A stretch of 64,000 nt of DNA from Musa acuminata AAA Group (Eukaryota > Streptophyta > Magnoliopsida > Zingiberales > Musaceae): positions 34,523,501 to 34,587,500 of the forward strand of contig NC_088342.1 in assembly GCF_036884655.1 (NCBI RefSeq), given 5' to 3'. The position numbers were made by a program, and so were the translations under genes. Positions 46,359 through 57,114 of the stretch are shown in pieces (the first letter of the stretch is position 1; every line of letters begins with the position of its first letter). Under the pieces are notes generated by a model that was not told the DNA's origin, did no database searches, and saw only the letters and a program-made list of their open reading frames with translations.

Positions 46359-46825
46359 TGATAGGGATGAAAGTGGCAGTCAACCTCAGGACAATGTCAG
46401 CTGCTCCAGATGACGTCACGCACCTTGGAATTGATCAGAACACTGACCGAGGCATATTAAAAATCCAAGTCCAACACGCCACGCCATGGCTACTGTCAGC
46501 CTGCCCCTTGCAAACGGGCAGCTCAGGGAGCAGAATGCTCCCCTACTAATACCCTCTCGTTCATTATAAGGGAAGACACACTGAACATAGTGGGGTTTTC
46601 CCTCCTCCTTCACCCCCTCCACATCTTTCATTGACATGATCGTCGGAGGGGTCGGGTCGAGCACCCCGACCCGACCTTTGTGCAGGTGCGACGCCTTTGG
46701 AGATCACCGCCTCTGGAGATCCAGCAGACTCGAGGGGCTCCCCCACCCGTTGACCACCGCCTTCCGGACCCGGACCAAGCCGCGACGACCTCGAGGTCAC
46801 GGTTGAACAGTTACTGACCGTAACA
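46359..46825 (+). repeat. Element D 5' LTR
   Basis: 467 bp. It has a palindromic TGACGTCA at 46411-46418 and a TATAAG box at 46565-46570, followed by GGGAAGACACACTGAACA, a plausible transcription start region. Confidence 0.92.
46411..46418. promoter_or_regulatory. TGACGTCA palindrome in element D U3
   Basis: A perfect CRE/TGA-type bZIP recognition sequence about 150 bp upstream of the LTR's TATA-like box, conserved in the 3' LTR (50502-50509). Binding is an inference from the known bZIP core ACGT. Confidence 0.5.
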
Positions 46826-46845
46826 TTTTGGCGCTAGAAGGCGGG
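46826..46845 (+). promoter_or_regulatory. Putative primer-binding site of element D
   Basis: TTTTGGCGCTAGAAGGCGGG directly follows the LTR terminal CA. Plant LTR elements often have TTTGGCGC here. The exact tRNA was not identified. Confidence 0.55.
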
Positions 46846-46920
46846 CCCGGAATGATGGTACGTTAGTCTTCTCCTTGGTTGCGCCACTGCAGTCGACCTG
46901 CACCAGCAACAGCGACTTCT

Positions 46921-48835
46921 GGGACTGTTCTCGGCCCCTCGGCCCCACGCGCGCAGCCAGCCCGCGCGCCTCGGCTCCTCGGCATCGCGCACCTCGGCCC
47001 CTCGGCCCCACGCGCGAGGCCCGGCCCCACGCGCGCAGCCAGCCCGCGTGCCTCGGCACCTCGGCCTCACGCGCAGCACGCTGCCTTGCTGCCTCGGCTC
47101 CTCGGCATCGCGCACCTCGGCCCCTCGGCCCCACGCGCGAGGCTCGGCCCCACGCGCGTAGCCAGCCTGCGCGCCTCGGCACCTCGGCCTCACGCGCAGC
47201 AAGCAGCACGCTGCCTTGCTGCCTCGGCGCCTCGGCCTTGCGCACCTCGGCCCCTCGGCCCCACGCGCGAGGCTCGACCCCACGCGCGCAGCCAGCCCGC
47301 GCGCCTCGGCTCCTCGGCCTCGCGCACCTCAGCTCCTCGGCCTCGCGCACCTCGGCCCCTCGGCCCCACGCACGAGGCTCGGCCCCACGCGCGCAGCCAG
47401 CCCGTGCGCCTCGGCACCTCGGCCCCGAGCGCCTCGGAGCCTCGGCCCCACGCGCGCGGCAGCCCGCCCGCGTCGGATTCACGCGCGCGGCCAGCCCGCG
47501 CGTCTCGGCTCCTCCGCCACACGCGCGGCTCGGCCCGCCCACGCCTCGACCTCGCGGCCAAAACGCCCGCGACGGCCCCGAGAGCCTCGACCCTTCGGCC
47601 CCTTGCCCAGCAGCCAGCACGCTGCCTCGGCCCCTCGGCCTCATGCGCAGTCCGCACGCTGCCTCGGCCCCTCGGCCCCACGCGCGCGGCCAGCCCGCGT
47701 GCCTCGGCGCCTCGGCCCCACGCGCGCGGCAGCCCGCCCGCGTCGGATTCACGCGCGCGGCAGCCCGCCCGCGTCGGATTCACGCGCGCGGCCAGCCCGC
47801 GCATCTCGGCTCCTCAGCCACGCGCGCGGCTCGGCCCGCCCACGCCTCGACCTCGCGGCCAAAACGCTCGCGACGGCCCCGAGAGCCTCGACCCTTCGGC
47901 CCCTTGCCCAGCAGCCAGCACGCTGCCTCGGCCCCTCGGCCTCATGCGCAGTCCGCACGCTGCCTTGGCCCCTCGGCCTCACGCGCAGCACGCTGCCTTG
48001 CTGCCTCGGCTCCTCGGCATCGCGCACCTCGGCCCCTCGGCCCCATGCGCGCAACCAGCCCGCGCGCCTCGGCACCTCGGCCTCACGCGCAGCAAGCAGC
48101 ACGCTGCCTTGCTGCCTCGGCGCCTCGGCTCCTCGGCCTTGCGCACCTCGGCCCCTCGGCCCCACGCGCGAGGCTCGGCCCCACGCGCGCAGCCAGCCCG
48201 CGCGCCTCTACTCCTCGGCCTCGCGCACCTCGGCCCCTCGGCCCCACGCACGCTGCCTTGCTGCCTCGGCGCCTCGGCTCCTCGGCCTCGCGCACCTCGG
48301 CCCCTCGGCCCCACGCGCGAGGCTCGGCCCCACACGCGCAGCCAGCCCGCGCGCCTCGGCACCTCGGCCCCGAGCGCCTCGGCGCCTCGGCCCCACGCGC
48401 GCGGCAGCCCGCCCGCGTCGGATTAACGCCCGCGGCCAGCCCGCGCGTCTCGGCTCCTCGGCCACGCGCGCGGCTCGGCCCGCCCACGCCTCGACCTCGC
48501 GGCCAAAACGCCCGCGACGACCCCAAGAGCCTCGACCCTTCGGCCCCTTGCCCAGCAGCCAGCACGCTACCTCGGCCACTCGGCCTCATGCGCAGCAAGC
48601 AGCACGCTGCCTTGCTGCCTCCGGCCATTGCTGCCTCAGCCTCATGCGCAGCCAGCACCATGCCTCGGCCTCGCGCACCTCGGCCCCTCGGCCCCACGCG
48701 CGAGGCTCGGCCCCACGCGCGCAGCCAGCCCGCGCGCCTCGGCCCCTCGGCCCCGTGTGTAGCCAACACGCTGCCTCGGCCCCTCGGCCTCATGCGCAGT
48801 CCGCACGCTGCCTCGACGCCTCGGCCCCATGCGCG
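46921..48835 (+). repeat. Element D internal array I: CCTCGGC / CACGCGCG modules
   Basis: About 1.9 kb of variable-length modules made from CCTCGGCCCC, CACGCGCGAGG, GCAGCCAGCCCGCGCG and CAGCACGCTGCC. A longer block that includes GTCGGATTCACGCGCG, CGACCTCGCGGCCAAAACG and CTTGCCCAGCAGCCAGC recurs at about 47420-47640, 47705-47940 and 48370-48580. Very long frames (up to about 680 codons) exist on both strands because stop codons are rare in such sequence; they are Ala/Pro/Arg/Ser-rich and I do not call them genes. Confidence 0.85.
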
Positions 48836-50140
48836 GTTTATCCGCCTACACCGAGCACCTCGGCGACTCTCTGCCGAAATCCCACCTCAGCGCGGCCTGC
48901 CCACCTGAGTGGTGTCCCTCGGTCGCAGCTTGCTTGCGCCGGGCACCTCGGTCACTCATTGCCGAGATCTACCTCGGCGCGGCCTGTCCGCCTCTATCGT
49001 GTACCTCGGCCGCATGGTGCCCGAGTCCACGTCCTCGTGTCCTGCCCGCCTGCGTCGTGCTACTCGGTCGCATGGCCTTTGCGACCACGCCTGCGCGGTC
49101 TGCCCGCCTGCGTCGTGCTCCTCGGTCGCGTAATGCCCGAGACCACACCTGCGCCGTCAGTCGCCTACGTCGTGCTCCTTAGCTCAGGACGCGCGGCTAG
49201 CCTGCCTGCGCCGAGCTACTCGGCCATATTCACTGCCGAGCCTATCTCAGGACGGCTTACCCACTAGGGTCTCGCCCCTCGGTCGCAGCTTGCCTACGCC
49301 GAGCCTACCTCAGCGCGGCTTGCGCGCTTGAGCAGCGCCCGCTCGGTCGCAGTCTGCCTGCACCGAGCACCTTGGCGACTCTCTGCCGAAATCCCACCTC
49401 AGCGCGGCCTGCCCGCCTGAGTGGTGTCCCTCGGTCGCAGCTTGCCTGCGCCGAGCACCTCGGTCACTCATTGCCGAGATCTACCTCGGCGCGGCCTGTC
49501 CGCCTCTATCGTGTACCTTGGCCGCATGGTGCCCGAGTCCACGTCCTCGCGTCCTGCCCGCCTGCGTCGTGCTACTCGGTCGCATGGCCCTTGCGACCAC
49601 GCCTGCGCGGTCTGCCCGCCTGCGTCGTGCTCCTCGGTCGCGTAATGCCCGAGACCACACCTGCGCCGTCAGTCGCCTACGTCGTGCTCCTTAGCTCCAT
49701 GTTCCCGAGACAGACCAGCGCCGCCAGCCCGCCTGCGTTGTGTTCCTCGGCTCCATACCCCCCGAGACACGCATGTGCGGCCAGCCTGCCTGCGCTGAGC
49801 TACTCGGCCATATTCACTGCCGAGCCTATCTCAGGGCGGCTTACCCATTAGGGTCTCGCCCCTCGGTCGCAGCTTGCCTACGCCGAGCCTACCTCAGCGC
49901 GGCTTGCGCGCCTGAGCAGCGCCTGCTCGGTCGCAGTCTACCTGCACCGAGCACCTTGGCGACTCTCTGCCGAAATCCCACCTCAGCGCGGCCTGCCCGC
50001 CTGAGTGGTGTCCCTCGGTCGCAGCTTGCCTGCGCCGAGCACCTCGGTCACTCATTGCCGAGATCTACCTCGGTGCGGCCTGTCCGCCTCCATCGCATAC
50101 CTCGGCCTTGGTCCCGCCCGAGTCCACGTCCTTGCGTCCT
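48836..50140 (+). repeat. Element D internal array II: large repeats of about 515-585 bp
   Basis: A block starting near GACTCTCTGCCGAAATCCCA begins at about 48861, 49376 and 49961. The first two copies are close to identical and the second has an extra segment (about 49697-49790). The third is truncated and diverges after TCGGCCTTGG near 50100. Confidence 0.85.
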
Positions 50141-50150
50141 GCCCGCCTAG

Positions 50151-50321
50151 GTCCTGCTCCTCGGCCGCGTAATGCCCGAGGCACACCAGCGCGGTCAGCC
50201 CGCCTGGGTCCTGCTCCTCGGCCGCGTAATGCCCGAGGCACACCAGCGCGGCCACCCCGCCTGTGTCCTGCTCCTCGGCCGCGTAATGCCCGAGGCACAC
50301 TAGCGCGGTCAACCCGCCCGA
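50151..50321 (+). repeat. Element D internal array III: 57-bp tandem repeat, 3 copies
   Basis: The unit starts GTCCTGCTCCTCGGCCGCGT and runs AATGCCCGAGGCACACCAGC onward. Copies start at 50151, 50208 and 50265. Confidence 0.9.
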
Positions 50322-50449
50322 GACCCCACCAGGGCAAAACAAACTGGACCACCTGCCGCCTAAGACCGCTTTGGCACCAAGAGACGCAGCCATGCCTCGG
50401 ACTCCCTCCCCTGTCACAACCGACGCATAGCTCCTTTCGGGGGGGCATA

Positions 50450-50916
50450 TGATAGGGATGAAAGTGGCAGTCAACCTCAGGACAATGTCAGCTGCTCTAG
50501 ATGACGTCACGCACCTTGGAATTGATCAGAACACTGACCGAGGCATATTAAAAAGCCAAGTCCAACACGCCACGCCATGGCTACTGTCAGCCTGCCCCCT
50601 GCAAATGGGCAGCTCAGGGAGCAGAATGCTCCCCTACTAATACCCTCTCGTTCATTATAAGGGAAGACACACTGAACACAGGGGGGTTTTCCCTCCTCCT
50701 TCACCCCCTCCACATCTTTCATTGACATAATCGTCGGAGGGGTCGGGTCAAGCACCCCGACCCGACCTTTGTGCAGGTGCGACGCCTTTGGAGATCACCG
50801 CCTCTGGAGATCCAGCAGACTCGAGGGGCTCCCCCACCCGTTGACCACCGCCTTCCGGACCCGGACCAAGCCGCGATGACCTCGAGGTCACGGCTGAACA
50901 GTTACTGACCGTAACA
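50450..50916 (+). repeat. Element D 3' LTR
   Basis: 467 bp, same ends as the 5' copy, preceded by the CGGGGGGGCATA tract. By eye it differs from the 5' LTR at about ten positions, most of them C/T or G/A changes. It is followed by TSD ATTGT (50917-50921). Confidence 0.92.
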
Positions 50917-50930
50917 ATTGTCATCATCAA

Positions 50931-50942
50931 AAAGGGGGAGAT
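50931..50942 (+). promoter_or_regulatory. Polypurine tract of element C
   Basis: AAAAAGGGGGAGAT immediately before the 3' LTR start at 50943. Confidence 0.85.
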
Positions 50943-52150
50943 TGTTGAATCTCGGATTTTGATGATAAAATCAATTGATGGGTTAATTGACCTAATCCAT
51001 ATTATTGAGCTAAGTGTGCAGGATTAACTATGATAACCAGAAAACACAAAGCAAGTATACCGGAGTCAAGTTCGATGGACGTTTAAGAGTCCGAAGAATC
51101 GTCGGAGATGTTGCCGGAACCAATCGAGAAGAAATCGGGAACCTGTCGGAATTTTCGGAAGTTCGCCGAAGAGATCGTCGGAGGTTCACGGAGATCACCA
51201 AGAAGGCTCGGCTACTCGTTAAAGTCATCACAAGTTCGGGAGCTTGTTGGGAGTCCGTCGGAAGAAGTTCGTCGGAAAGCTCGCCGAAACAAGACTCGAC
51301 GTTCGCGGTTGAAAGCTTGCTTAGGAAGTGTTTTTTGTTATGTAGTTCACTTGTAATTAGGATTAGGATTAAGAGATAATCCTATATCCTGGTTAGGGGC
51401 CAACTGGGCCCAAAGTCAGATATGGTTTGGGCTAAAATTAAGCCAAACCAGTGAAATCGAAGAGCCAGGCGGTGGCACCGCCCAGCACCCGAGAGCTGGG
51501 AGGTGACACCTCCTTGGCTGGGCGGTTGCACCGTCCAGCACCCGAGCGCTGGGCGGTGGCACCGCTTGGCTGGGCGGTGGCACCTCCAGCACCGGGAACC
51601 CAAAGAGAATTCAAATTTTGGAGCCCAAAATTTGAATCCTCTTGAGGCCTATAAATACCCCTCAAATCTCAGCTGAGATGACAACTTTTGAGCAGCAAGT
51701 AATTGAGAGAAAAGTCTTAGAAGAGTCTTTGCCTTTCTTGTTTTCATTTGCTAGTGTTCACCTCCTTCTTTCTTGCTGAAAATCTGTAAGAGAGTGAACC
51801 GCTTGTAAAAGTTGTAAGAGGGGTATTCACCCTTCCCTTTCAAGAGATTTGCTAGTGGAAGGTGGGAGCCTCATCGAAGAGGGGCCTCGCAAGTGGATAT
51901 AGGTCACTTGACCGAACCACTTTAAAAACAGCGTAATCTCTGGTTTGCATTTCATTACTGCTATTTACATTACTGCAAACCCTCTTACTGCTTTATTTCC
52001 TCATTACATTTACTGCACAACTTTGCGAATACGCTTTTAAGTTAAGCACTTCCAATTCCGATTTCTTATCGTACGAAAGATTTGTCTAAAACCGAAGTTT
52101 TAATCCGCACTAATTCACCCCCCCCTCTTAGTGCCGCTCCGAACATAACA
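50943..52150 (+). repeat. Element C 3' LTR
   Basis: 1208 bp, from TGTTGAATC to ATAACA, followed by GAAAG. It matches the 5' LTR except for about 16 substitutions and a 3-base deletion. Small open frames inside both LTRs are identical by descent and not genes. Confidence 0.92.
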
Positions 52151-53674
52151 GAAAGCATGTTAGTAAAGGTGTGCAGCAAAAGTAATGAGGAAGTAAAGCA
52201 CATATGGAGGTTTGCATTAAGGTAAATAGCAATATGTAAATGTAAACTAGAGAGCACGCTAATTTTATGGTGGTTCGGTCGTCGTGACCTACATCCACTC
52301 CGCCAATTTCTCTTCCGTCGAGGCCACCGGCATCGACTAATGATCTTCCTTTATAGGCAAATATCAACCTCCTTCTTACACCCCTCTTCTCCTTTTACCA
52401 GGTTTAGGAGACAACCCTTACAAGCACTCACTCTCCTCTTACAGAATTCTAACACTTAGACTAAAGGAGGATTCTCACAAGGGATTTCTACAGCGTTTTT
52501 CTACTTTTTAACTCTTTGTGCTTATGTGCTTTAACTAGGGATGAGAGGGGTATTTATAGGCTTCAATTTGATTCAAACTTGGAGCCTAAAACTTTCCCAT
52601 CCTGGGTTCCCCGAGCACGGGTGATACCATCGCCTGCGCTAGGCGGTACCACCGCCTAGTGTTAGTCTGACACTAACATTGCCTTGGATGGTACCACCGC
52701 CCAGGTCTGGTGGTACCACTGCTTAGGGGGCAATGCTGGGCAGTACCACTACCTATACTGGTGGTACCACCGCCTGGCACTCTACCAGGGGTGGTACCAC
52801 CGCCTGACATAGTCTCGAAGACTGTGCCACGACGGTGAAACTTCTTGGGGCATCATTTGGGCCTCTTATTGGGCCCTACATAGTTCTTACATGGGCCTAC
52901 CTAACCCCTAAGTGAGTTGGCCCAAATCCAAACCTAATTACTTGCTAACTACAAAATCTAAGATATAATCTGAGCTAAACAAGTCCGTAAGTCTATTCTT
53001 CCAGCGAGCTTCCGACGATCTTCCGGCGAACTTCCGACGATTTCTCGACAATGTTCCGGCGGACTCTTGGCAAGCTCTTGGACTTCATGATGATCATCTT
53101 GGTGAGTTCCGATGAGCTTCTTTGGCAAGCTTCAAGACTTCTCGGTTGGTTCCGCCACAACTTCTGACGAACATCCGGACTTTCGATGAACTCTCGAACT
53201 CCCAACGAAGTCATGTCCTTGACTCCGGGACTTCATTTTGCTTTATGCCATGCTATCATAGTTAATCCTGCACATATAAAACACACTTTGATCTAGACAA
53301 TTAATACCAAGCATTAATCATGTTGTCCGGCATGTCATTGGTCCCTCGACGCTTCGTCCGATTCTTTGGCACATCGTCCTCTCTTATGGCTTATTACCCA
53401 ATCGGCCAACTGACTCCTCAACTCTGATATCCTTGGCGTAATATCTGCTCTTCTTAGTCCGATGCCTGAATCCATGGCCCAAAGCTTTCTATCAATACGT
53501 CGACCGATCCACCGACTCGACGTCCAATCTTCTAACATGTTTTCCCTCGGCACAACATGATTCTTCTTGCTTTAATTGTCTCATCCTGATCAAAGCATCC
53601 TACGTCACTCAAAATGCAGATTAAAACATAAACATTTGTCAATTGGTTTCATCATCAAAATCCAAGATTTAACA
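52151..53674 (-). repeat. Element A 5' LTR, main part (with GAAAG duplication at 52151-52155)
   Basis: On the minus strand it begins at 53674 with TGTTAAATCTTGG and runs to 52156, then continues at 39626. Over its length it parallels the A LTR at 34500-35997 with many substitutions. The palindrome array is at about 52620-52810. Confidence 0.82.
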
Positions 53675-54201
53675 TAAATACCTCACCCTTTTCTGCATGA
53701 AAGGGCACAAAAGCATTGGAATAATCTTGAGTTCTTAAGTCTTAAAGTGTTGTAAAAGTTAGAAGAGTTTTCCTCCTTCATCTCTTAGCCTTGTAACCAT
53801 CCAAGAAAGAGGAATAAGACTTGTAAGAGTTGTTTCCTAAACCCAACAAAAGAAGAAAGAGCTATAAAAGATGGTTGGCCTTCGCCTATTGAAGGAAGGC
53901 CTTTAGTGGACGTTGGTGACCTCGTTGGAGGAGGAATCCAAAAGTGGATATAGGTCACATTGACTAAACCACTCTACATTCTGGTTTGCTTTTCATTTGT
54001 ATAATTTACATTACTGCAAATCTCCTTAATCTTCTGTTACACTTTTACGAAAGCTTTCAAGTTCAAATTCTCTCTGAAACGGATTGAATGGAAACCATTT
54101 TCGTCGAAATTGGTTTTAATTGAAACAAATACTTTTGAAATCGAGAAAGTTTCCCCTGCACTAATTCACCCCCCCTCTTAGTGCTGCTCTTGATCCTAAC
54201 A
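53675..54201 (+). mobile_element. Element B: solo LTR, 3' part (with TAAAT duplication)
   Basis: It starts with the TAAAT duplicate, resumes directly after the interrupted TATA region (CCTCACCC), continues through AGGTCACATTGACTAAACCAC and a GCACTAATTCACCCCCCCTC block, and ends GATCCTAACA. These match the equivalent 3' part of the element C LTR in order. CCCTT follows at 54202-54206. Confidence 0.8.
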
Positions 54202-54206
54202 CCCTT

Positions 54207-54778
54207 TATAATCTTTCTCCTAACTACCATTTAGTGTCATAACCAAATTCAAGAGAGAGAAATAAACTCAAATGATGCTAAAAAAGAGAGCTATAATAAC
54301 TCACAAACTAAATATTAATATTGCATCAATCAAGCCCGAGTGGAGTATTTATGCCCTCGAAAGGCTTCCAAAAAGAGTTAAAAGTTAAATTTTTAACATT
54401 TCAATGTACGAGCAATATTATCATTAACTTTGGATGGTACTAGTATCATAATCTTTGAATCAAAGCTATAATACAAGATTCATAAGGTGCTACTATTGTA
54501 CTTTTTGATCATTGTACTATCATCCTAAATTTTAGGATAGAATTGTAATACTAGACTTCAATAGTACTATCATCATGATTTTGACATGACATCATAAAAC
54601 TTGATTTTTGTAGTACTACCACTATCATAAGGAGTACCATTTTTGACCTAGGAAGTTTATTCCAAGTATTTGGCCTTCTAACTCGAAATTTAACCAATTT
54701 TAAGCTCAATAGCTTTCATAATAATAAGCATAAGCTCTGTTTCAGCCCAATACTAACTCAAATTGGCCCAACCTTATC
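54207..54778 (-). repeat. Element G: old SIRE-like LTR fragment, right part
   Basis: On the plus strand it shows, in the order seen in element A's LTR, a GGAGTATTTATGCC block (inverse TATA box), decayed GGTACTA/TAGTACTACC palindromes at about 54430-54640 and AATTGGCCCAACC. It continues the fragment at 33371-33598 once B and everything inside it is removed. It is strongly diverged. Confidence 0.45.
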
Positions 54779-56224
54779 TGTACGAAAATTTAGGGACGAC
54801 ATCACATGCACAGCGGAAGAATAGAAAATAAAAATCCCTAAATTTCTCAATGATATATTCGTTGTGCAATGATTGGTGCGAAAAATTCATAAAACTAAAA
54901 ACCACGTGTGAGTTTGTTATGTTACCTAGGGAAATTATACATCCTTGAATCCCTACAAATTTGTAGGAGAGGATAAATGAGGTAAAGCGTCCTCCTCTCT
55001 AGCAGTGATCCACAAAGTAGGGCTGCGACGATGCTCCTCGAATCACTATCTAAATCTCCACACTTACTATATAAGGAGGAGAAGGAGAGAGGAGAATAGG
55101 AGGTGGCATCAAAAACCTCTAACCTATGGGTGTTTAGTTCTCTCCTATTTATAGAGCCCCCTGTCAATTTAACCCTAATGGATCCTACTATATTGGGTAT
55201 TGGATCTCCATCAAACTACCAAAGCCTCATAGATTAGTGGATCTCTATCCAATAATCTCTCATTGATTCTTATTGGATCTCATTTATAGGATTCAATAAT
55301 TCAAGGGCTTATTGAATATCTAATAAGATAAGGGCTTCGGCGGATATCTCATATTCGAACCTCTACTTGTCGCAACGCTTACCATATGTGTATGACCCTT
55401 TAGGCCCAATATCGAGCTGGTCGTGAGTCATACCTATCAGAACTCCTTCTAGCTCAATAAATTATTATTTTCATAATAATTCACTCGACTCATCGACTAC
55501 GGACGTACTATGTCATTACGCCATAGTCCCCAGATAATACAAGGGAATCCAATCAGATTCTCCTGGACATGGTGCTATCAGACCCAAACGGTTTCTTCAC
55601 GAGTCTCGCTCTAATCGGATTCTCCCATATAACTCTTTCTTTCTTAATCCGAATGATCGTGACTAGGGATTTGTCTGAGCAAGAACACATAAGATATTCC
55701 TCTCATAACACCGAGAGCGGATGATCCTCTATCGACACTCAATAGTCCTCGTAAGTTTGGCTGCCACTCCCGAAGACTGGTAGTGCTAGATTTGAAACTT
55801 CTAGGCCTATAAGTCTAGTATAAAAAAATAGAGTACTCATACAAGACATCCTTGGTGTCTCAAGTCTAAGGACTAGGTACACCACTAGGACAACGGAATC
55901 ACTATATAACAATGAGGTATCATTAACTATCTAGCATTTCGTGAGCAAATCAATCAATGAACTCATTCTCCAATAAGCACCTACACTATAACTCTAGTGT
56001 CATCACACGAGTAGCTATAAGACTAGTTGCCTCCATCATATGGATGGGTATATGGCACACCAGTCTATCTGGTTATCTCGATGTCCCTTTCGAGTAACTT
56101 ATGACCAGGATTATTTAGGGTCTGTGTTTAAAGGAGAATCGATCTCATTATCGTGATCTCATTATAATCTGATTCCCATTACACAAATCCATGGATATCG
56201 TGAAATATATGTATATATGCAACA
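54779..56224 (-). repeat. Copia LTR E' (minus strand), relative of element E's LTR
   Basis: On the minus strand it starts TGTTGCATATATAC and ends TTTTCGTACA. It parallels the element E LTR (57057-58584) through shared landmarks: ATGGGAATC-GATT, ATGAGATCGATTC, the TCTATAAATAGGAG box (inverse at 55145-55158) and TTCCGCTGTGCATGTGATGTCG near the end. The length is 1446 bp. No matching TSD was found, so it is either a truncated element or a solo LTR with a damaged junction. Confidence 0.7.
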
Positions 56225-56233
56225 AGTAATATA

Positions 56234-56945
56234 TGTTGAATATCTGATTTTGATGATTAAACCAATTGATAGAGTTTATGATTTGATCTGCGTTTTGAGT
56301 GATGCAAGAAGCTTCGATCAGGGAGAGACAATTAAAGCAGGAAGAATCATGTTGGGCCGGAGAAAAACATGTCAGAAGATTGGACGTCACGTCGAAGGAT
56401 CGGTCGATGTATCGATAGAAGGCTTCGGGCCATGAGTTTGGGCATCGGGCCAAGAAAAGCGGATATTGCACTAAGGAAATCGGAGTTGCAGAGGTTAACT
56501 GGCCAATTGGGCAATAGGCCATAAGAGAGGATGATGTGCCGAAGAATCAGATGAAGTGTCAATGAACCAATGACATGCCAGATAATATCTGATTAGCTTA
56601 GTATTAATTATCTCGATCGAAGTAGATTTTTATGTGTACATGATTAACTACGATAGCAAGGCATAAAGCAAAATGAAGTCCCGGAGTCAAGAACGTGATT
56701 TCGTTGGGAGTTCGAGAGTTCATCGGAAGTCCGGATGTTCGTCGGAAGTTCTATCAGAATTGATCAAAAAGTCTAGGAGCTTGCTAAAGAAGCTAATCAG
56801 AACTCGTCAAGAAAATCGGCATGAAGTCTAGGAGCTTGCCGGGAGTCCGTTGGAACATTGCTGAGAGATTATCAAAAGTTCGTTGGAAGAAACCTAGACT
56901 TATGAACTTGTTTAGTTTACTAAATGTTTTAGATTTTGTAGTTAG
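56234..56945 (+). repeat. Element F: SIRE-like LTR 5' fragment
   Basis: It starts TGTTGAATATCTGATTTTGATG and follows element A's LTR (minus-strand sense) through GACAATTAAAGCAGGAA, AACATGTCAGAAGATTGGACGTC and the CGGAAGTTC/GGAAGTCC repeat zone, then stops matching after TTTTGTAGTTAG at 56945. The palindrome array, TATA and 3' part are missing. Confidence 0.65.
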
Positions 56946-57056
56946 TGCTACTCATAGGTGCCCAACAAGCCAATCACGTGAGTGATGACACATGTGACTT
57001 GACACAGAATCTTTTTGCTTATTATATTTTGACATTTATCACTTTATATTAACTAT

Positions 57057-57064
57057 TGTATATA

Positions 57065-57114
<50 letters not shown>

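Larger units (their letters stand above)
46359..50916 (+). mobile_element. Element D: GC-rich non-autonomous LTR retrotransposon without gag or pol
   Basis: Two 467-bp LTRs (TGATAG...GTAACA) flank a 3624-bp internal region, with 5-bp TSD ATTGT. A TTTTGGCGC primer-site-like sequence follows the 5' LTR, and a G-rich PPT (CGGGGGGGCATA) precedes the 3' LTR, so orientation is plus. The interior is extremely GC-rich and built of repeated CCTCGGC and CACGCGCG modules. No gag, protease, integrase, RT or RNase H motif is seen in any frame. It fits a LARD-like non-autonomous element. It inserted 21 bp upstream of element C's 3' LTR. The LTRs differ at about 10 of 467 sites by eye. Confidence 0.88.
39627..52150 (+). 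mobile_element. Element C: SIRE-like Ty1/copia retrotransposon, nearly complete, carrying element D
   Basis: The order is 5' LTR (39627-40837), PBS, gag, protease, integrase, RT, RNase H (40890-45531), a 3' non-coding part, inserted element D, PPT and 3' LTR (50943-52150). The TSD is GAAAG. Domain order with integrase before RT is diagnostic of Ty1/copia. A long gag with two CCHC knuckles and the Met-tRNA PBS fit the SIRE/Maximus lineage. Without D it is about 8 kb. By eye the LTRs differ by about 16 substitutions plus a 3-base indel in 1.2 kb, so insertion is recent. Coding is broken by two stops, a 32-bp duplication and a 1-bp deletion. Confidence 0.9.
34382..53674 (-). mobile_element. Element A: non-autonomous, gag-only SIRE-like copia element (split by element C)
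   Basis: Reading leftwards on the minus strand: 5' LTR (53674-52156 then 39626-39542), a degenerate PBS, a broken gag (39491-38551), about 2.5 kb of AT-rich non-coding DNA (38550-35998) and the 3' LTR (35997-34382). The flanking TSD is TAAAT. No protease, integrase, RT or RNase H motif exists between gag and the 3' LTR, so it would have depended on partners such as element C for mobilisation. Element C (39627-52150) sits inside its 5' LTR. The LTRs differ at many positions, so A is clearly older than C. Confidence 0.75.

Noticed and set aside
46359..46825. Element D LTRs read as duplications of a cellular promoter
   Set aside because: Identical length, TG...CA ends, exact 5-bp target duplication and PPT place them as LTRs.
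46875..49267. Open frames of 515-683 codons as real proteins
   Set aside because: They lie in GC-rich repeat arrays, overlap each other in different registers and on both strands, and are Ala/Pro/Arg/Ser low-complexity. Stop-poor composition explains them.
54779..56224. E' as a clean solo LTR with target duplication
   Set aside because: The five bases on each side (TTATC and AGTAA) do not match, so its origin is left open.
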